Translations under genes and position numbers: made by a program
Shown: piece after piece, positions 1-9,038 of the stretch
Layout: the number at the start of each line of letters is the position of its first letter
Position numbering within the stretch: the first letter of the stretch is position 1
DNA from: an uncultured Erythrobacter sp.
GTDB taxonomy: Bacteria; Pseudomonadota; Alphaproteobacteria; Sphingomonadales; Sphingomonadaceae
Direction of reading: 5' to 3'
NCBI GenBank assembly: GCA_947488325.1
Contig: CANKYZ010000004.1
Location: forward strand, 175,432-239,431
DNA length: 64,000 nt
The notes under the pieces: model-generated
The model's input: the letters and a program-made list of their open reading frames with translations, nothing else
The model's database searches: none
Told to the model about the DNA's origin: nothing

Positions 1-76
1 CTGTCGCGATAGGCGAAAGAACACTCTACGGTTGCGGTTACACAAGTGATGAACCTTTTAGCGGGGAGGAAAATCC

Positions 77-472
77 ATGAGTGATAATCTGAATGCAGGC
101 CGAGTCGGCGCAGCCCTTGGCAGCGGCGGCGTTGGTAAAGGCTGGCGGACGTTCTTTTGGATGGCATGCATCTTCAATTTTGCGGTTGGGTCGGTCGGCA
201 TGCTCTCGCCAGAATCCAGCCTTGATGGGCGGATTGTCGGCTTGCTCGTATTTTCCTTGGGTATCATCTATTTGCTGGTTGCGCGCGATCCGCTGCGATT
301 TGCCCCAGTCTTGTGGGCGGGTGTGGTTGGCAAGATAGGCGTTGTTGCACTGCTTGGACCCAATGCGATTGCGCCCAGCGGCGATGCACTGATTGTTGGA
401 ATCCTTGCTCTCGATGCGTTGTTCGCTATCGGCTTCCTAGCGTTCCTTTTGAAGAATGGCGATGAGTCGTGA
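77..472 (+). CDS. Small four-helix inner-membrane protein
   Basis: I do not recognise a named family. The 131-residue product is strongly hydrophobic, with four likely membrane helices at about residues 25-45, 53-70, 75-95 and 103-124, and short polar ends. The start is well supported by a GGGGAGGA ribosome site ending about 6 bases before the ATG. The gene stands just upstream of, and out of frame with, the GFA-family gene at 504, so the two may be cotranscribed. No catalytic motif is visible. Function is unknown; a small integral membrane protein is all that can be claimed. Confidence 0.75.
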   Translation: MSDNLNAGRVGAALGSGGVGKGWRTFFWMACIFNFAVGSVGMLSPESSLDGRIVGLLVFSLGIIYLLVARDPLRFAPVLWAGVVGKIGVVALLGPNAIAPSGDALIVGILALDALFAIGFLAFLLKNGDES

Positions 473-503
473 TGCGAGCAGCAGTCTTTGGAAGGAGTTA
501 CCA

Positions 504-908
504 ATGAGCACGACTGGCGGCTGCCTATGCGGGCAGATTAGATATACATTGAATGCAGAGCCTCCGGTCTGTGTCACTTGTCATTGCAAGAATTGCCAAC
601 GTCAGGCGGGAACCGCCTTGTCGATCATCATCGGAGTGCCCGAAGATGCGGTTGAGATCATCGGTGAGGTAAAAACCTATAACGACACGGGCGATAGTGG
701 CGCGATCGTTCGGCGCCAATTTTGCGGGAATTGCGGGTCGCCCGTCTTCACACGATTGGAACAACCGGGCCTGATGTTCATCAAAGCAGGCTCGCTGGAT
801 GATACATCGAACCTGCAACCGTCTTTCCATTGCTACACAAAGAGTAAGCAGGATTGGATGCCGCTAGGTGACATACCCGGTTATGAGACTGTTCCGCCGG
901 GCATGTAG
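504..908 (+). CDS. GFA/CENP-V family zinc protein
   Basis: A 134-residue member of the GFA (glutathione-dependent formaldehyde-activating enzyme-like) fold. The Zn-binding cysteines are visible: CLCG at residues 7-10, CHCKNC at 26-31 and CGNC at 74-77, with the C-terminal half typical of the fold. The frame is open from 456, but the ATG at 504 is preceded by AAGGAG at a good distance and gives the usual family N-terminus (STTGGCLCG). In the family, only some members act with glutathione and formaldehyde; most have no proven substrate, so no reaction is assigned. It probably shares a transcript with the membrane protein upstream. Confidence 0.85.
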   Translation: MSTTGGCLCGQIRYTLNAEPPVCVTCHCKNCQRQAGTALSIIIGVPEDAVEIIGEVKTYNDTGDSGAIVRRQFCGNCGSPVFTRLEQPGLMFIKAGSLDDTSNLQPSFHCYTKSKQDWMPLGDIPGYETVPPGM

Positions 909-932
909 GCTCAGTTATAGGCGCTCACCAGA

Positions 933-2378
933 TTAATACAGGCCCGGTATTTCGTATTGAGCAGCGTTAGGGCGTTCGGGTTGCAGAACCTCTCGACCAC
1001 CTACTCCTTGGGCCGTCTGGCCTGAACGGCCGCTAATAGGTGTGCAGCTGCCTCCCGATAGGAAATCAAGCGCGGTTGTTATCGATGCCTCATTCGCATC
1101 GCCTAGTTGGGTGAAGATGTCATCATTTGCGACGCATGTGTTGGGTACAACGCCAGCAAGTCCATCGAAATAGTCACCTTCATCATTGGCGTTGAGCGTT
1201 TGGAATGTCACGGCCCTGACGCGCAGATCGCAATCGTCAAAATCGAACCCAAACTGGCCAACAGGCTTACCCGAAGTGTTCCCACCTATTAGCGCTACAC
1301 TATCCGTATTCAGGTAAGGCAGCATCGAATTGATAACCAATTCGCTTGCTGACGCGGTGCTGCGAGTGCCGATAAAGGCAATCTTTGTCGCTTGCAGCGC
1401 ATTGACCTCGTTCTCGAAGAATTCAGTTGAATTTTCCGAAGATTTGGAAGCGCGCAATACCGTTTGGCTCCAAAGCTGGCCGACTCTGCCTTCACCCAGC
1501 AAATCTCCGAACACTTCGGACACACTAACTAAGCCGCCGCCATTGTAGCGGAAGTCGATTATCAGCTCGGTCACGCCATTGGAGTTAAAAAGTTGGAAGG
1601 CATCGCGCAGTTCGTCTGCTGCTTCGCCAACGATAAATGTTCGCAAATTGAGATAACCGACACTTTTGCCGCCATCATTGATGATAAGCGCTCCGTAACG
1701 GTCTGAAATGGGATCAAGCGAGAAATCAGCTTTGGTAATGTTCGCTTCAATCACGGTGCCATCGACCTGAGCAAAACGGATGACGCGGGCGACGCCCGGA
1801 TCGGACGGGCCAAGCGCGTCGACTACCGCTTGCCCGCCGCCTGATGCGAGTAATGACGAGACCGTTTGCAAACTGGCGCTGGTGGCTCCGATTGCGAGTA
1901 ATTCCGTGCCGCGATCCATACCTGCCTGAAAGCCAGGCCCGTTCTCAAATGTTTCCAATAAGAAAACGCGGTTGTTCACGTTGTCGAAGGAAAGGCGGAT
2001 GCCGAAACCCGCAGTCGATCCAGAATTGATCAGAGCGTTCTCTTCAGCAATGGAGGTGGCGAAAGTGAAGCCTTTGTCGCGCGATTGTGCGCGAGCCGGA
2101 CCAACGCGCGCATCCAGGAAGCTTTGAACGGTGGTGAAATTTGCCGAATTAACCGAATTGTCGAGCAGGTTCGGGAATAAGTACCATTCGTTGAGCACAT
2201 CATCGGCAAAGGCGATTTGGTTGGAGATGGCGCATGTCGCAGTCGGAGCGGCAGCCGCACTTCCGCCTTCCGAAGCGGTGCTGTTGTTGCTTGATCCACC
2301 ACCTCCACAGGCGGCAAGGGCAATAGCAAGCGTTGCAGACACAGTCGTGCGACCGACGATTGGCATATTAATTTTCAT
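933..2378 (-). CDS. S41-family (C-terminal processing type) protease, lipoprotein
   Basis: About 481 residues. The N-terminus is a lipoprotein signal ending LALAAC-like (LAIALAAC, Cys24) followed by a GGGG Ser/Asn-rich linker, so it should be anchored in the outer membrane facing the periplasm. A PDZ-like region (about residues 115-215) precedes the tail-protease core: FRYNGGG, then the STASASE box with probable nucleophile Ser343 and the Lys of TSGKP (about 371). This is the family's Ser-Lys dyad. The ATG at 2378 gives the cleanest signal peptide; an upstream ATG at 2414 has the better ribosome site (GAAGGTG) and would lengthen the n-region by 12 residues. It is convergent with the GFA gene. 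The substrate is unknown. Confidence 0.85.
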   Translation of the reverse strand: MKINMPIVGRTTVSATLAIALAACGGGGSSNNSTASEGGSAAAAPTATCAISNQIAFADDVLNEWYLFPNLLDNSVNSANFTTVQSFLDARVGPARAQSRDKGFTFATSIAEENALINSGSTAGFGIRLSFDNVNNRVFLLETFENGPGFQAGMDRGTELLAIGATSASLQTVSSLLASGGGQAVVDALGPSDPGVARVIRFAQVDGTVIEANITKADFSLDPISDRYGALIINDGGKSVGYLNLRTFIVGEAADELRDAFQLFNSNGVTELIIDFRYNGGGLVSVSEVFGDLLGEGRVGQLWSQTVLRASKSSENSTEFFENEVNALQATKIAFIGTRSTASASELVINSMLPYLNTDSVALIGGNTSGKPVGQFGFDFDDCDLRVRAVTFQTLNANDEGDYFDGLAGVVPNTCVANDDIFTQLGDANEASITTALDFLSGGSCTPISGRSGQTAQGVGGREVLQPERPNAAQYEIPGLY

Positions 2379-2620
2379 GAGAAGGAAGCGACTCCGGAAA
2401 AAATCTTGTAACATTTCACCTTCAAGGCATGGGTAGAACATGCCTCGCAGGCTACAAAAAGCAACCTTATGTGGGTTGTCCACTGCCTAAAACCTGAATG
2501 GAAGGCTGTAATTCCACGTGTTTTTCGAGGTTTTCCTCAGAAACCGGGGCAAATCGCACTACTCTCCCTCGTTTTGCCCGGACGATCCTACTAGCTACTT
2601 AGACATGGAAAGACAGAATC

Positions 2621-3211
2621 ATGACTGATCTGCCCGATTGGCTTGCATCAAAACTGCCCGCTGCGGCTCGTCATCCGGGTTTGGCGATTGCCAGTCTAGG
2701 TGACGCCAAGACGTTTGCGAAAGGCGGGTTTGTTTTGACCAGCCCAGCCTTCGACGCGGGTGAAGAACTCGATCCTTGCTTCACGGCAAAGGAAGAAGAC
2801 GCGGTTGCACCGCCGCTTGAATGGACTGCGCCGCCTCCGGGTTCGCAAGAACTGATAGTGATCGTTGAGGACGCGACTGAAGGCAGCGCCACGCCGCCTG
2901 CTCAATGGCTGGTCTGGGGTCTTGCCGGACAACGCGGAAAACTGCTTGAGGGCGAAATTCCACCACGCGCGGGTAAGAACGCGCATGGCAATTCAGAATG
3001 GTTGCTGCCCGATCCACCAGAAGGCGAAACGCGCCATTATGTATTTCAGATATTCGCAACTGACCTGCCTCTGACTTTGATGCCAGGGGCAAGTCGCGAA
3101 GAACTGATCGCATCGATTAAGGGGTTCGTTACAGGTTGTAACGTGCTTTACGCCCCATTCACTGGCACACCTGCCGATGAAGATGCGTTCGAAGACGAAG
3201 ATTTTGACTAA
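2621..3211 (+). CDS. YbhB/YbcL (PEBP, Raf-kinase-inhibitor-like) family protein
   Basis: 196 residues matching the bacterial PEBP fold: an SPAF segment near the start, the LEWTAPPPGS loop, a VEDATEG segment in place of the usual DPDAP motif, the HGNSEW stretch and a C-terminal FxTGCNVLY end. No signal peptide is seen, so it is probably cytoplasmic. Bacterial members have no settled function. The start follows a GGAAAGA site. The SWIB gene follows 24 bases downstream on the same strand and both end at the terminator near 3526, so they look like a two-gene unit. The C-terminus is unusually acidic (ADEDAFEDEDFD). Confidence 0.85.
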   Translation: MTDLPDWLASKLPAAARHPGLAIASLGDAKTFAKGGFVLTSPAFDAGEELDPCFTAKEEDAVAPPLEWTAPPPGSQELIVIVEDATEGSATPPAQWLVWGLAGQRGKLLEGEIPPRAGKNAHGNSEWLLPDPPEGETRHYVFQIFATDLPLTLMPGASREELIASIKGFVTGCNVLYAPFTGTPADEDAFEDEDFD

Positions 3212-3235
3212 CCCGCCATTATAGGGAGAAGAACC

Positions 3236-3487
3236 ATGGCTGGAAAAACAAATGCACTGCAGAAACCTGTGCAACTTTCGGGTGAACTTGAAGCGGTAAT
3301 CGGCAAAGGTCCGATGACTCGTGCTCAGGTGACTTCAAAGATTTGGGAGTACATCAAGGGTAACAGCCTGCAGGATTCCAAGGACAAGCGTCAGATCAAT
3401 CCTGATGGCAAGCTTAGCGCTGTTATCGGCAAAGATCAGATTTCGATGTTCAAGATGACGGCTGCTGTTTCTAAGCACCTCACCTAA
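3236..3487 (+). CDS. SWIB/MDM2-domain protein
   Basis: An 83-residue stand-alone SWIB domain. Characteristic features are LSGELEAVIGKGPMTR near residue 18, the KIWEYIKGN helix, the QINPDGKL turn and the closing VIGKDQISMFKM helix. The eukaryotic domain sits in chromatin complexes. Small bacterial versions are known from chlamydiae and several alphaproteobacteria, where a nucleoid or topology role has been proposed but not settled. A strong GGGAGAAG site precedes the ATG. It is followed by a clear intrinsic terminator. Confidence 0.88.
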   Translation: MAGKTNALQKPVQLSGELEAVIGKGPMTRAQVTSKIWEYIKGNSLQDSKDKRQINPDGKLSAVIGKDQISMFKMTAAVSKHLT

Positions 3488-3525
3488 GAGCGTTTCTGCC
3501 TGAACGGGTGGAGCATTAAATCAAC

Positions 3526-3575
3526 AAGCCGGTGGTGCAATACGATTGTTATCGCACCACCGGCTTTGTTGTTTT
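3526..3575 (+). terminator. Intrinsic terminator after the SWIB gene
   Basis: A perfect 13-bp inverted repeat (AAGCCGGTGGTGC at 3526-3538 with its complement at 3554-3566) and a 15-base loop, followed by a T-rich run (TTGTTGTTTT). It lies between the plus-strand SWIB gene and the convergent DoxX gene and may serve both. Confidence 0.85.
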
Positions 3576-3590
3576 ATCCAGCACGCTTTC

Positions 3591-4001
3591 TTAGTTCGGG
3601 GAAGCCGCAGCCTTGCGCCTGAATAGCTGCACTTCACCCGCCCAAAGAGCCCACCAGATCAGCAATGGCTGCGCGATCATGCGGGGCACATGATAGCCAG
3701 CGCCAGCGCCGCCATCGGCGCTCGCCATATCCATGATCATGTGGTTGATGTTGGCTGGCCAGACACACAGCGCATACAAAGCAAGCCCAATCCCGCCTGC
3801 CTTGCGTAAGCCTTTGTGAAAGGGCTGAACTAGCGCGATGGCCCCCAAAACTTCTGCAACTCCAGTCCAAAGAACGATAGCCTCTGGGAATGGGATCATA
3901 TCGGGCATGATTGCCAAGAATGGTTCAGGCGTCGCAAGATGTGCGTAACCGGCATAGCCATAGAATACGGCCAGTAAGATGCGGAGCCCTGCGCGGATCA
4001 T
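3591..4001 (-). CDS. DoxX-family membrane protein
   Basis: 136 residues with four hydrophobic helices. It has the DoxX-type features: an FYGYAGYAHLATPEPF segment after helix 1, a GVAEVLGAIALV helix and an ANINHMIMD segment. The family is widespread in inner membranes and linked loosely to quinone or thiol redox chemistry, without a defined general reaction. It is convergent with the SWIB gene and shares the terminator region; upstream it is divergent from the dipeptidase at 4135. Confidence 0.8.
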   Translation of the reverse strand: MIRAGLRILLAVFYGYAGYAHLATPEPFLAIMPDMIPFPEAIVLWTGVAEVLGAIALVQPFHKGLRKAGGIGLALYALCVWPANINHMIMDMASADGGAGAGYHVPRMIAQPLLIWWALWAGEVQLFRRKAAASPN

Positions 4002-4134
4002 GCGTTTTGCTCCATGCTTGGTACGAAGTCAGAATCTTTCGGTTCTAATTGTTCGATCCACGCGTCCGCGCTATTCAGCTTAATCACACTCAATCCCCTT
4101 GTTTGAGCGCTCACTATCGGGAGTTTTCGTCCGC

Positions 4135-5469
4135 ATGCAACACAACTCAGTCTCTCTCGCCGCAATTGCTGCTTGCCTTGCCATCACAACAGCGACTCCA
4201 CTCATCGCGCAAGACATTGAACAAGGCAGCTCAGAGGAAGTCGCTGCGGTCGTTAAAGTGGATCCCGCGTTGCAGGCGGCGGAGGCTGCACTGGAGATTG
4301 CGCCCGTGTTTGACGGGCATAATGATGTGCCGTTCCAGCTGCGCGCTCGCTTTGATAATCAGATCAATCAATTCGATTTCAATGACACGAGCAATACCGG
4401 CGACACACATTCGGAGGGTCGCGTGATGCACACCGACATTCCGCGTTTGGTCGAAGGGCGCGTGGGTGCCCAATATTGGTCGGTCTATGTGCCAGCGAGC
4501 CTTTCCGAACCCGAAGCAGTGCAAATGACGATTGAACAAATCGACGTCATGAAGCGTCTGATCGACCGCTATCCGCAAGCGCTCCATTATTCCGAAACAG
4601 CGCGCGATGTCGAAGACGCGATTGAAAGTGGCCGCGTCGCATCAATGTTGGGGATGGAAGGCGGACATTCGATCGGGTCGAGCCTTGCAGTGCTGCGTCA
4701 GATGTATGCACTGGGCGCGCGCTACATGACGATCACACACAGCCGCAATACCCCATGGGCCGATAGCGCAACCGATACGCCCGAACATGGTGGGTTAACC
4801 GATTTTGGCAAAGACGTGATCCGCGAGATGAACCGGATCGGGATGCTAGTCGATTTAAGTCATGTTAGCGAAGAAACGATGATGGACGCACTTGATGTGG
4901 CCCGTGCGCCAGTGATTTTTAGCCACTCAGGCGTACGCGCGATTAATGGCCATGCCCGAAACGTGCCGGATCGCATACTGATGCGCCTGCCAGAAAATGG
5001 TGGGATCGTGATGGTGGTGGCGCTGCCAGGCTTCCTCAATGATGAACGGCGCGAGTGGTTTGCCGAGCGAGAGGCATTCGAGGCGCGGCAGCAATCGCTC
5101 TATCAGGGACAGCCTGCGGTGGTTGACGCGGCGATGGCGGAGTGGGACGACGAAAACCCAGAGCCCGCGACCATGATCAGCCATATGGCCGATCATATTG
5201 ATCATATTCGTTCGCTCGTTGGTGTCGAGTATATTGGCATCGGCGCGGATTTCGATGGCATGCCATCGGGACCAGTCGGGTTTGAAGATGTCAGCGGTTA
5301 TCCGCAACTCTTTGCTGAATTGTCCCGGCGTGGTTACTCTCAGGTCGAAATGGAGCTCATCGCTAGTCGAAACGCCATTCGCGTTTTGCGCGACGCAGAG
5401 CGTTATGCTGCGCAGAATTCCGGGCAACCCCCGATTGAAACGCTGCTACCCGAAGAAGATCAGCCGTAA
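4135..5469 (+). CDS. Secreted membrane dipeptidase (peptidase family M19)
   Basis: 444 residues with a Sec signal peptide (cleavage likely after TPLIAQ) and the full renal-dipeptidase fold. Metal ligands are visible: the HND of FDGHNDVP, the Glu of GMEGGHS, the His residues of SHSGVRAINGHARN, and GIGADFDG near the C-terminus. The family hydrolyses dipeptides with two zinc ions, often including D-amino-acid dipeptides; here the location would be periplasmic. The frame is open from 4099, but the ATG at 4135 gives a normal short n-region. No operon partner is seen. Confidence 0.88.
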   Translation: MQHNSVSLAAIAACLAITTATPLIAQDIEQGSSEEVAAVVKVDPALQAAEAALEIAPVFDGHNDVPFQLRARFDNQINQFDFNDTSNTGDTHSEGRVMHTDIPRLVEGRVGAQYWSVYVPASLSEPEAVQMTIEQIDVMKRLIDRYPQALHYSETARDVEDAIESGRVASMLGMEGGHSIGSSLAVLRQMYALGARYMTITHSRNTPWADSATDTPEHGGLTDFGKDVIREMNRIGMLVDLSHVSEETMMDALDVARAPVIFSHSGVRAINGHARNVPDRILMRLPENGGIVMVVALPGFLNDERREWFAEREAFEARQQSLYQGQPAVVDAAMAEWDDENPEPATMISHMADHIDHIRSLVGVEYIGIGADFDGMPSGPVGFEDVSGYPQLFAELSRRGYSQVEMELIASRNAIRVLRDAERYAAQNSGQPPIETLLPEEDQP

Positions 5470-5499
5470 AGCGCGGGAATAATCCAGACGAGACCAATT

Positions 5500-6336
5500 T
5501 TAGTCGCGGAGCAGTTCGTTAATGCCCGTCTTCGCGCGTGTTTGCGCGTCCACTGTCTTAACGATCACAGCGCAATAGAGCGACGGTCCTGGTGTGCCAT
5601 CGGGCAGCGGTTTGCCGGGAAGGTTTCCAGGGACAACCACGGCATAGGGCGGAACTTCTCCCATATGGATCTGACCAGTTGCCCGGTCGATGATCTTGGT
5701 CGACGCACCCAGATAGACGCCCATGGACAGTACGGCACCTTCTCCTACACGTACGCCTTCGGCAACTTCGCTGCGCGCACCAATAAAAGCGCCATCGCCG
5801 ATGATAACTGGTTCAGCCTGAAGCGGTTCGAGCACACCGCCAATGCCAGCGCCGCCCGAAATATGCACATTTGCACCGATCTGCGCGCAGGAACCAACTG
5901 TCGCCCATGTGTCGACCATCGTGCCTTCGCCAACATAAGCGCCAATATTGACGAAGCTTGGCATCAAGACTGCGCCTTTGCCGATAAAACTACCGCGCCG
6001 TACGACCGCACCCGGAACCACTCGAAAGCCCGCCTCGCGGAAGCGGTTGCTGCCCCATCCGGCGAATTTGATTGGAACCTTGTCATAGGCATTGTCTCCG
6101 CCGGCGGCGTCATCCATCACGCGGTTATCATTTAGGCGGAAGGATAGCAGCACCGCCTTTTTAAGCCATTGATTGACCGTCCATCCGCCGTTCCCATCAG
6201 GTTCGGCCACACGGGCCTCACCGTTGTCGAGCATAGCCAATGCTTCGCTCACTTCATGACGCACATTGCTGCCGGGTGTGATCTCGGCGCGGTTTTCCCA
6301 GGCCGCTTCGACCTTTGCGATAAGGGTGTCTGTCAT
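5500..6336 (-). CDS. dapD: 2,3,4,5-tetrahydropyridine-2,6-dicarboxylate N-succinyltransferase
   Basis: 278 residues, close to the usual length of about 274. It succinylates tetrahydrodipicolinate in the succinylase branch of lysine and meso-diaminopimelate synthesis, using succinyl-CoA. The left-handed beta-helix hexapeptide repeats are clear ([19 protein letters not shown] and [13 protein letters not shown]), as are the [13 protein letters not shown] stretch and the RRGS turn. The ATG at 6336 has a GGAG site; the longer open frame to 6474 is upstream DNA. It is monocistronic here, with the other dap genes elsewhere. Confidence 0.95.
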   Translation of the reverse strand: MTDTLIAKVEAAWENRAEITPGSNVRHEVSEALAMLDNGEARVAEPDGNGGWTVNQWLKKAVLLSFRLNDNRVMDDAAGGDNAYDKVPIKFAGWGSNRFREAGFRVVPGAVVRRGSFIGKGAVLMPSFVNIGAYVGEGTMVDTWATVGSCAQIGANVHISGGAGIGGVLEPLQAEPVIIGDGAFIGARSEVAEGVRVGEGAVLSMGVYLGASTKIIDRATGQIHMGEVPPYAVVVPGNLPGKPLPDGTPGPSLYCAVIVKTVDAQTRAKTGINELLRD

Positions 6337-6568
6337 AAATACTCCGCGAAAGGATCGGGAATGGAACGCGTCTGCGTTCAGGCCCCTTGTGAATTTCCAG
6401 TGTGAACTTCCAAGTTGAATTCCCAATGCTGCTAGCGAGCGAAGCCCAGGGCGGCAAGGCCAACCCTTACTCAAATCCGAAAAAGCGAGCAGCTAAGTTT
6501 TGGTGGCATAGCTCTTGTAAAAGCTCTGAAAATCGTCCTATGCATGCAGTGTCTAGGAGGGCATCTTT

Positions 6569-9028
6569 TTGAGGACACAGATTATGCCCAGCCCCTTAGG
6601 AGCTGACCCCACCGGGATCAGTCTGCCTGAACTATCAACAGACAAAGTCCCTCCTGATCGTGATCCATCTGCACCTGTCGTATGGAAGGTTGTCGCCGCA
6701 GCTGTAGCTTGTGCGGCACTTAGTGCATGTGGCGGTGGAGCAGGGGGTGCTCCAGTGACCAGCGTAGCCCCACCGCCTCCCCCTCCGCCTCCCCCTCCAC
6801 CGCCTCCCCCTCCGCCGCCACCTACAAACTTCGATACGGCGGAATTTCGGCGTTCTGATGGCGCAGAATTCCATTCCGCTGATACGGCTTGGCGTGAAGG
6901 GATAACTGGGAGTGATGAAATCATCGCCGTGATCGATAGCGGGATCGATAGCGACAGTCCGGAATTTGCAGGGCGTATCCATCCGAACTCAGCAGATGTC
7001 GGAGGCAATCGCGGGATCGACCCTGAAGATGACCACGGCACCAATGTCGCTCTGGTTGCAGCGGCTGCGTTTGATGGAAATGGCGTGGTCGGCATCGCCT
7101 TCGATGCACAAGTCCTTGCAATCCGCGCGGATATTCCGGGTTCGTGCGGGGATGATACGCCGCAGGATTCGAGCCTTGGTTGCCTGTTCTCAAATAATGC
7201 TATTGCGCAAGGTGTGGATTTGGCCGTCGCTAATGGAGCGACGGTAATAAATCTGAGTCTGGGCGGCGGTGGTGCCTCACCTGGTTTGCGAAGTGCAGTC
7301 ACGCGGGCTGCCAATGCAGGCGTCGTGGTGATTGTGGCAGCCGGCAATGGCGGCGACGGAGAAGATCCAGAAATAGATCCAAATCAGCCAGACCCTTTCG
7401 CAGCCAGTTTGTTAGAAGCGGGTCGCGGTAATGTGATTATTGTTGGCTCGATCGATCAAGATGGCGAGTTTTCTGACTTCAGCAATCGCGCGGGCGATTT
7501 TGCCGGATCGTTCATTTCAGCGCGCGGTGAGCGGATATGTTGCGTTTACGAAGACGGCGAGGTTTTCGTTGAGACAGTCGACGGCACGCAATTTGTCTCC
7601 CTTTTTTCCGGGACGAGTTTTGCTGCTCCGCAAGTGGCCGGCGCAGTCGCGCTTTTGGCTCAAGCATTCCCAAATCTGACTGGCGAAGAGATCGTCGAGA
7701 TATTACTCGAAACGGCAACCGATGCAGGCGTTGGCGGGGCTGATGATGTCTTTGGAACGGGCATCCTCAATATTGCTGCTTCGTTTCAACCTCTGGGACA
7801 GACAAGCATTGCGGGCACTTCCAACACACTCGCATTTTCTGATGATTTCGTGGTCGGTTCAACCGTTACGGGAGATGCGTTGAGCGGTGCGTCACTGAGT
7901 ACAATCGTCACAGATCGCTTCGACCGTCCGTTTAACCTTGAGTTAGGCCAGCGGACCCGAAACGCAGCGCCAGTGGGGCGGTTGCGTGGCGCTGTCAGCA
8001 GAAACGGCTATTCGCGATCTGGCAGCAATGTCGCACTCTCTGCAGCGGTCACGGTTGGTGAGAACCAGCTCGCTGCTGGGCTTGGATGGTCTGAAGAATT
8101 ACGACTGACGTCGGAAGACGCGTTTGGCGCCCAGGTCTTGGCCGCAAGGGTTGCAGCGCAAATTTCGCCTGAAACTCAAGTTGGTTTTGGGATTTCACAA
8201 AGTGCAACTGGGTTGGTCGCGCAGTTACAAGGTAGCGATAGGCCTGCATTCCTTATCTCTGCTGAGGCTGGCAGGGACTCGGGCTTTGTCCAAAGCAGTG
8301 ATGTCGCCTTTGCTGCTCGACATGAACTCGGCCCGTGGGGAGTAACCCTGTCAGGCGATATTGGTGCAGCGTGGCTTGGTACTAATCGCCAAGCCAATGA
8401 TGTGCTGTTTGGTGTGCGCGAGAACCACCCAACGGCTACTTATAGCCTTGCCGTGGATCGCAAATGGCGCGGATTTGATGCCAACATAGCTTTGTCTTGG
8501 CTTGATGAAGACGGCACTTTGCTCGGTGCGCACTTCAATCCGGCTTTGGGAGTGAATGGTTCCAACACAGTATTCTTAGATGGCCGAGTTTCTCGCTGGA
8601 TTGCGAGGGATTGGCGCGTTGGTGCTGCCTACAGGGTTGGATTCACAAGGCCGAGGGGTGGAGAATTTGTCGCTTCTGATTCACAGATTAACACACAGAA
8701 TTGGTCGTTTGATGTATTGCGCCGTGGGCTCTTTCAAGCCGCTGACAGTTTTGGTCTTAGAGTCAGCCAACCATTGCGAGTGAATGGCGGGTCAATCAAT
8801 TTTGACTTGCCAGTCGCGTTTAACTTTTCAACCGAAACTGCAATCTTTGGGCGTCAGAGCCTGTCGCTTTCGCCTGAGGGCCGCGAGTTGATGGGGGAAC
8901 TGAACTGGACTGGGCACACTCCGATCGGGGTGCTTTCAGCCAGTGCATATTACCGCAAAGAACCAGGGCATTTCCAAAGCGCGCCGGACGATGTTGGTGC
9001 GCTTATCTCGCTTAGTTCCTCGTTCTGA
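6569..9028 (+). CDS. S8 (subtilisin-like) protease with poly-proline linker and autotransporter-like beta-barrel
   Basis: 819 residues. In order: a hydrophobic signal segment (about 39-53) ending in lipobox LSAC (Cys54); a linker with 18 consecutive prolines (68-85); a subtilase domain with Asp123 (DSGID), His156 (DHGTN), oxyanion Asn260 and Ser350 (GTSFAAPQ); then from about 540 a strand-rich region ending in Phe, as in outer-membrane barrels. So the protease probably sits at or outside the outer membrane. The TTG at 6569 is preceded by AGGAGG at ideal distance; an ATG at 6584 has a weaker GAGG. The leader before the hydrophobic core is unusually long for a lipoprotein. The substrate is unknown. 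Confidence 0.85.
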   Translation: MRTQIMPSPLGADPTGISLPELSTDKVPPDRDPSAPVVWKVVAAAVACAALSACGGGAGGAPVTSVAPPPPPPPPPPPPPPPPPPTNFDTAEFRRSDGAEFHSADTAWREGITGSDEIIAVIDSGIDSDSPEFAGRIHPNSADVGGNRGIDPEDDHGTNVALVAAAAFDGNGVVGIAFDAQVLAIRADIPGSCGDDTPQDSSLGCLFSNNAIAQGVDLAVANGATVINLSLGGGGASPGLRSAVTRAANAGVVVIVAAGNGGDGEDPEIDPNQPDPFAASLLEAGRGNVIIVGSIDQDGEFSDFSNRAGDFAGSFISARGERICCVYEDGEVFVETVDGTQFVSLFSGTSFAAPQVAGAVALLAQAFPNLTGEEIVEILLETATDAGVGGADDVFGTGILNIAASFQPLGQTSIAGTSNTLAFSDDFVVGSTVTGDALSGASLSTIVTDRFDRPFNLELGQRTRNAAPVGRLRGAVSRNGYSRSGSNVALSAAVTVGENQLAAGLGWSEELRLTSEDAFGAQVLAARVAAQISPETQVGFGISQSATGLVAQLQGSDRPAFLISAEAGRDSGFVQSSDVAFAARHELGPWGVTLSGDIGAAWLGTNRQANDVLFGVRENHPTATYSLAVDRKWRGFDANIALSWLDEDGTLLGAHFNPALGVNGSNTVFLDGRVSRWIARDWRVGAAYRVGFTRPRGGEFVASDSQINTQNWSFDVLRRGLFQAADSFGLRVSQPLRVNGGSINFDLPVAFNFSTETAIFGRQSLSLSPEGRELMGELNWTGHTPIGVLSASAYYRKEPGHFQSAPDDVGALISLSSSF
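6770..6823 (+). repeat. In-frame proline-codon tract (18 codons)
   Basis: Eighteen successive CCN codons built from near-repeats of CCGCCTCCCCCT. They encode the linker between the lipid-anchored N-terminus and the protease domain of the S8 protein. The near-repetition makes it a likely site of slippage and length variation. Confidence 0.9.
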
Positions 9029-9038
9029 ACCTGCTCTG

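Noticed and set aside
6553..7347. 264-codon open frame on the minus strand with a poly-Gly run
   Set aside because: The poly-Gly run is the complement of the poly-Pro tract of the S8 protease; it is a shadow frame.
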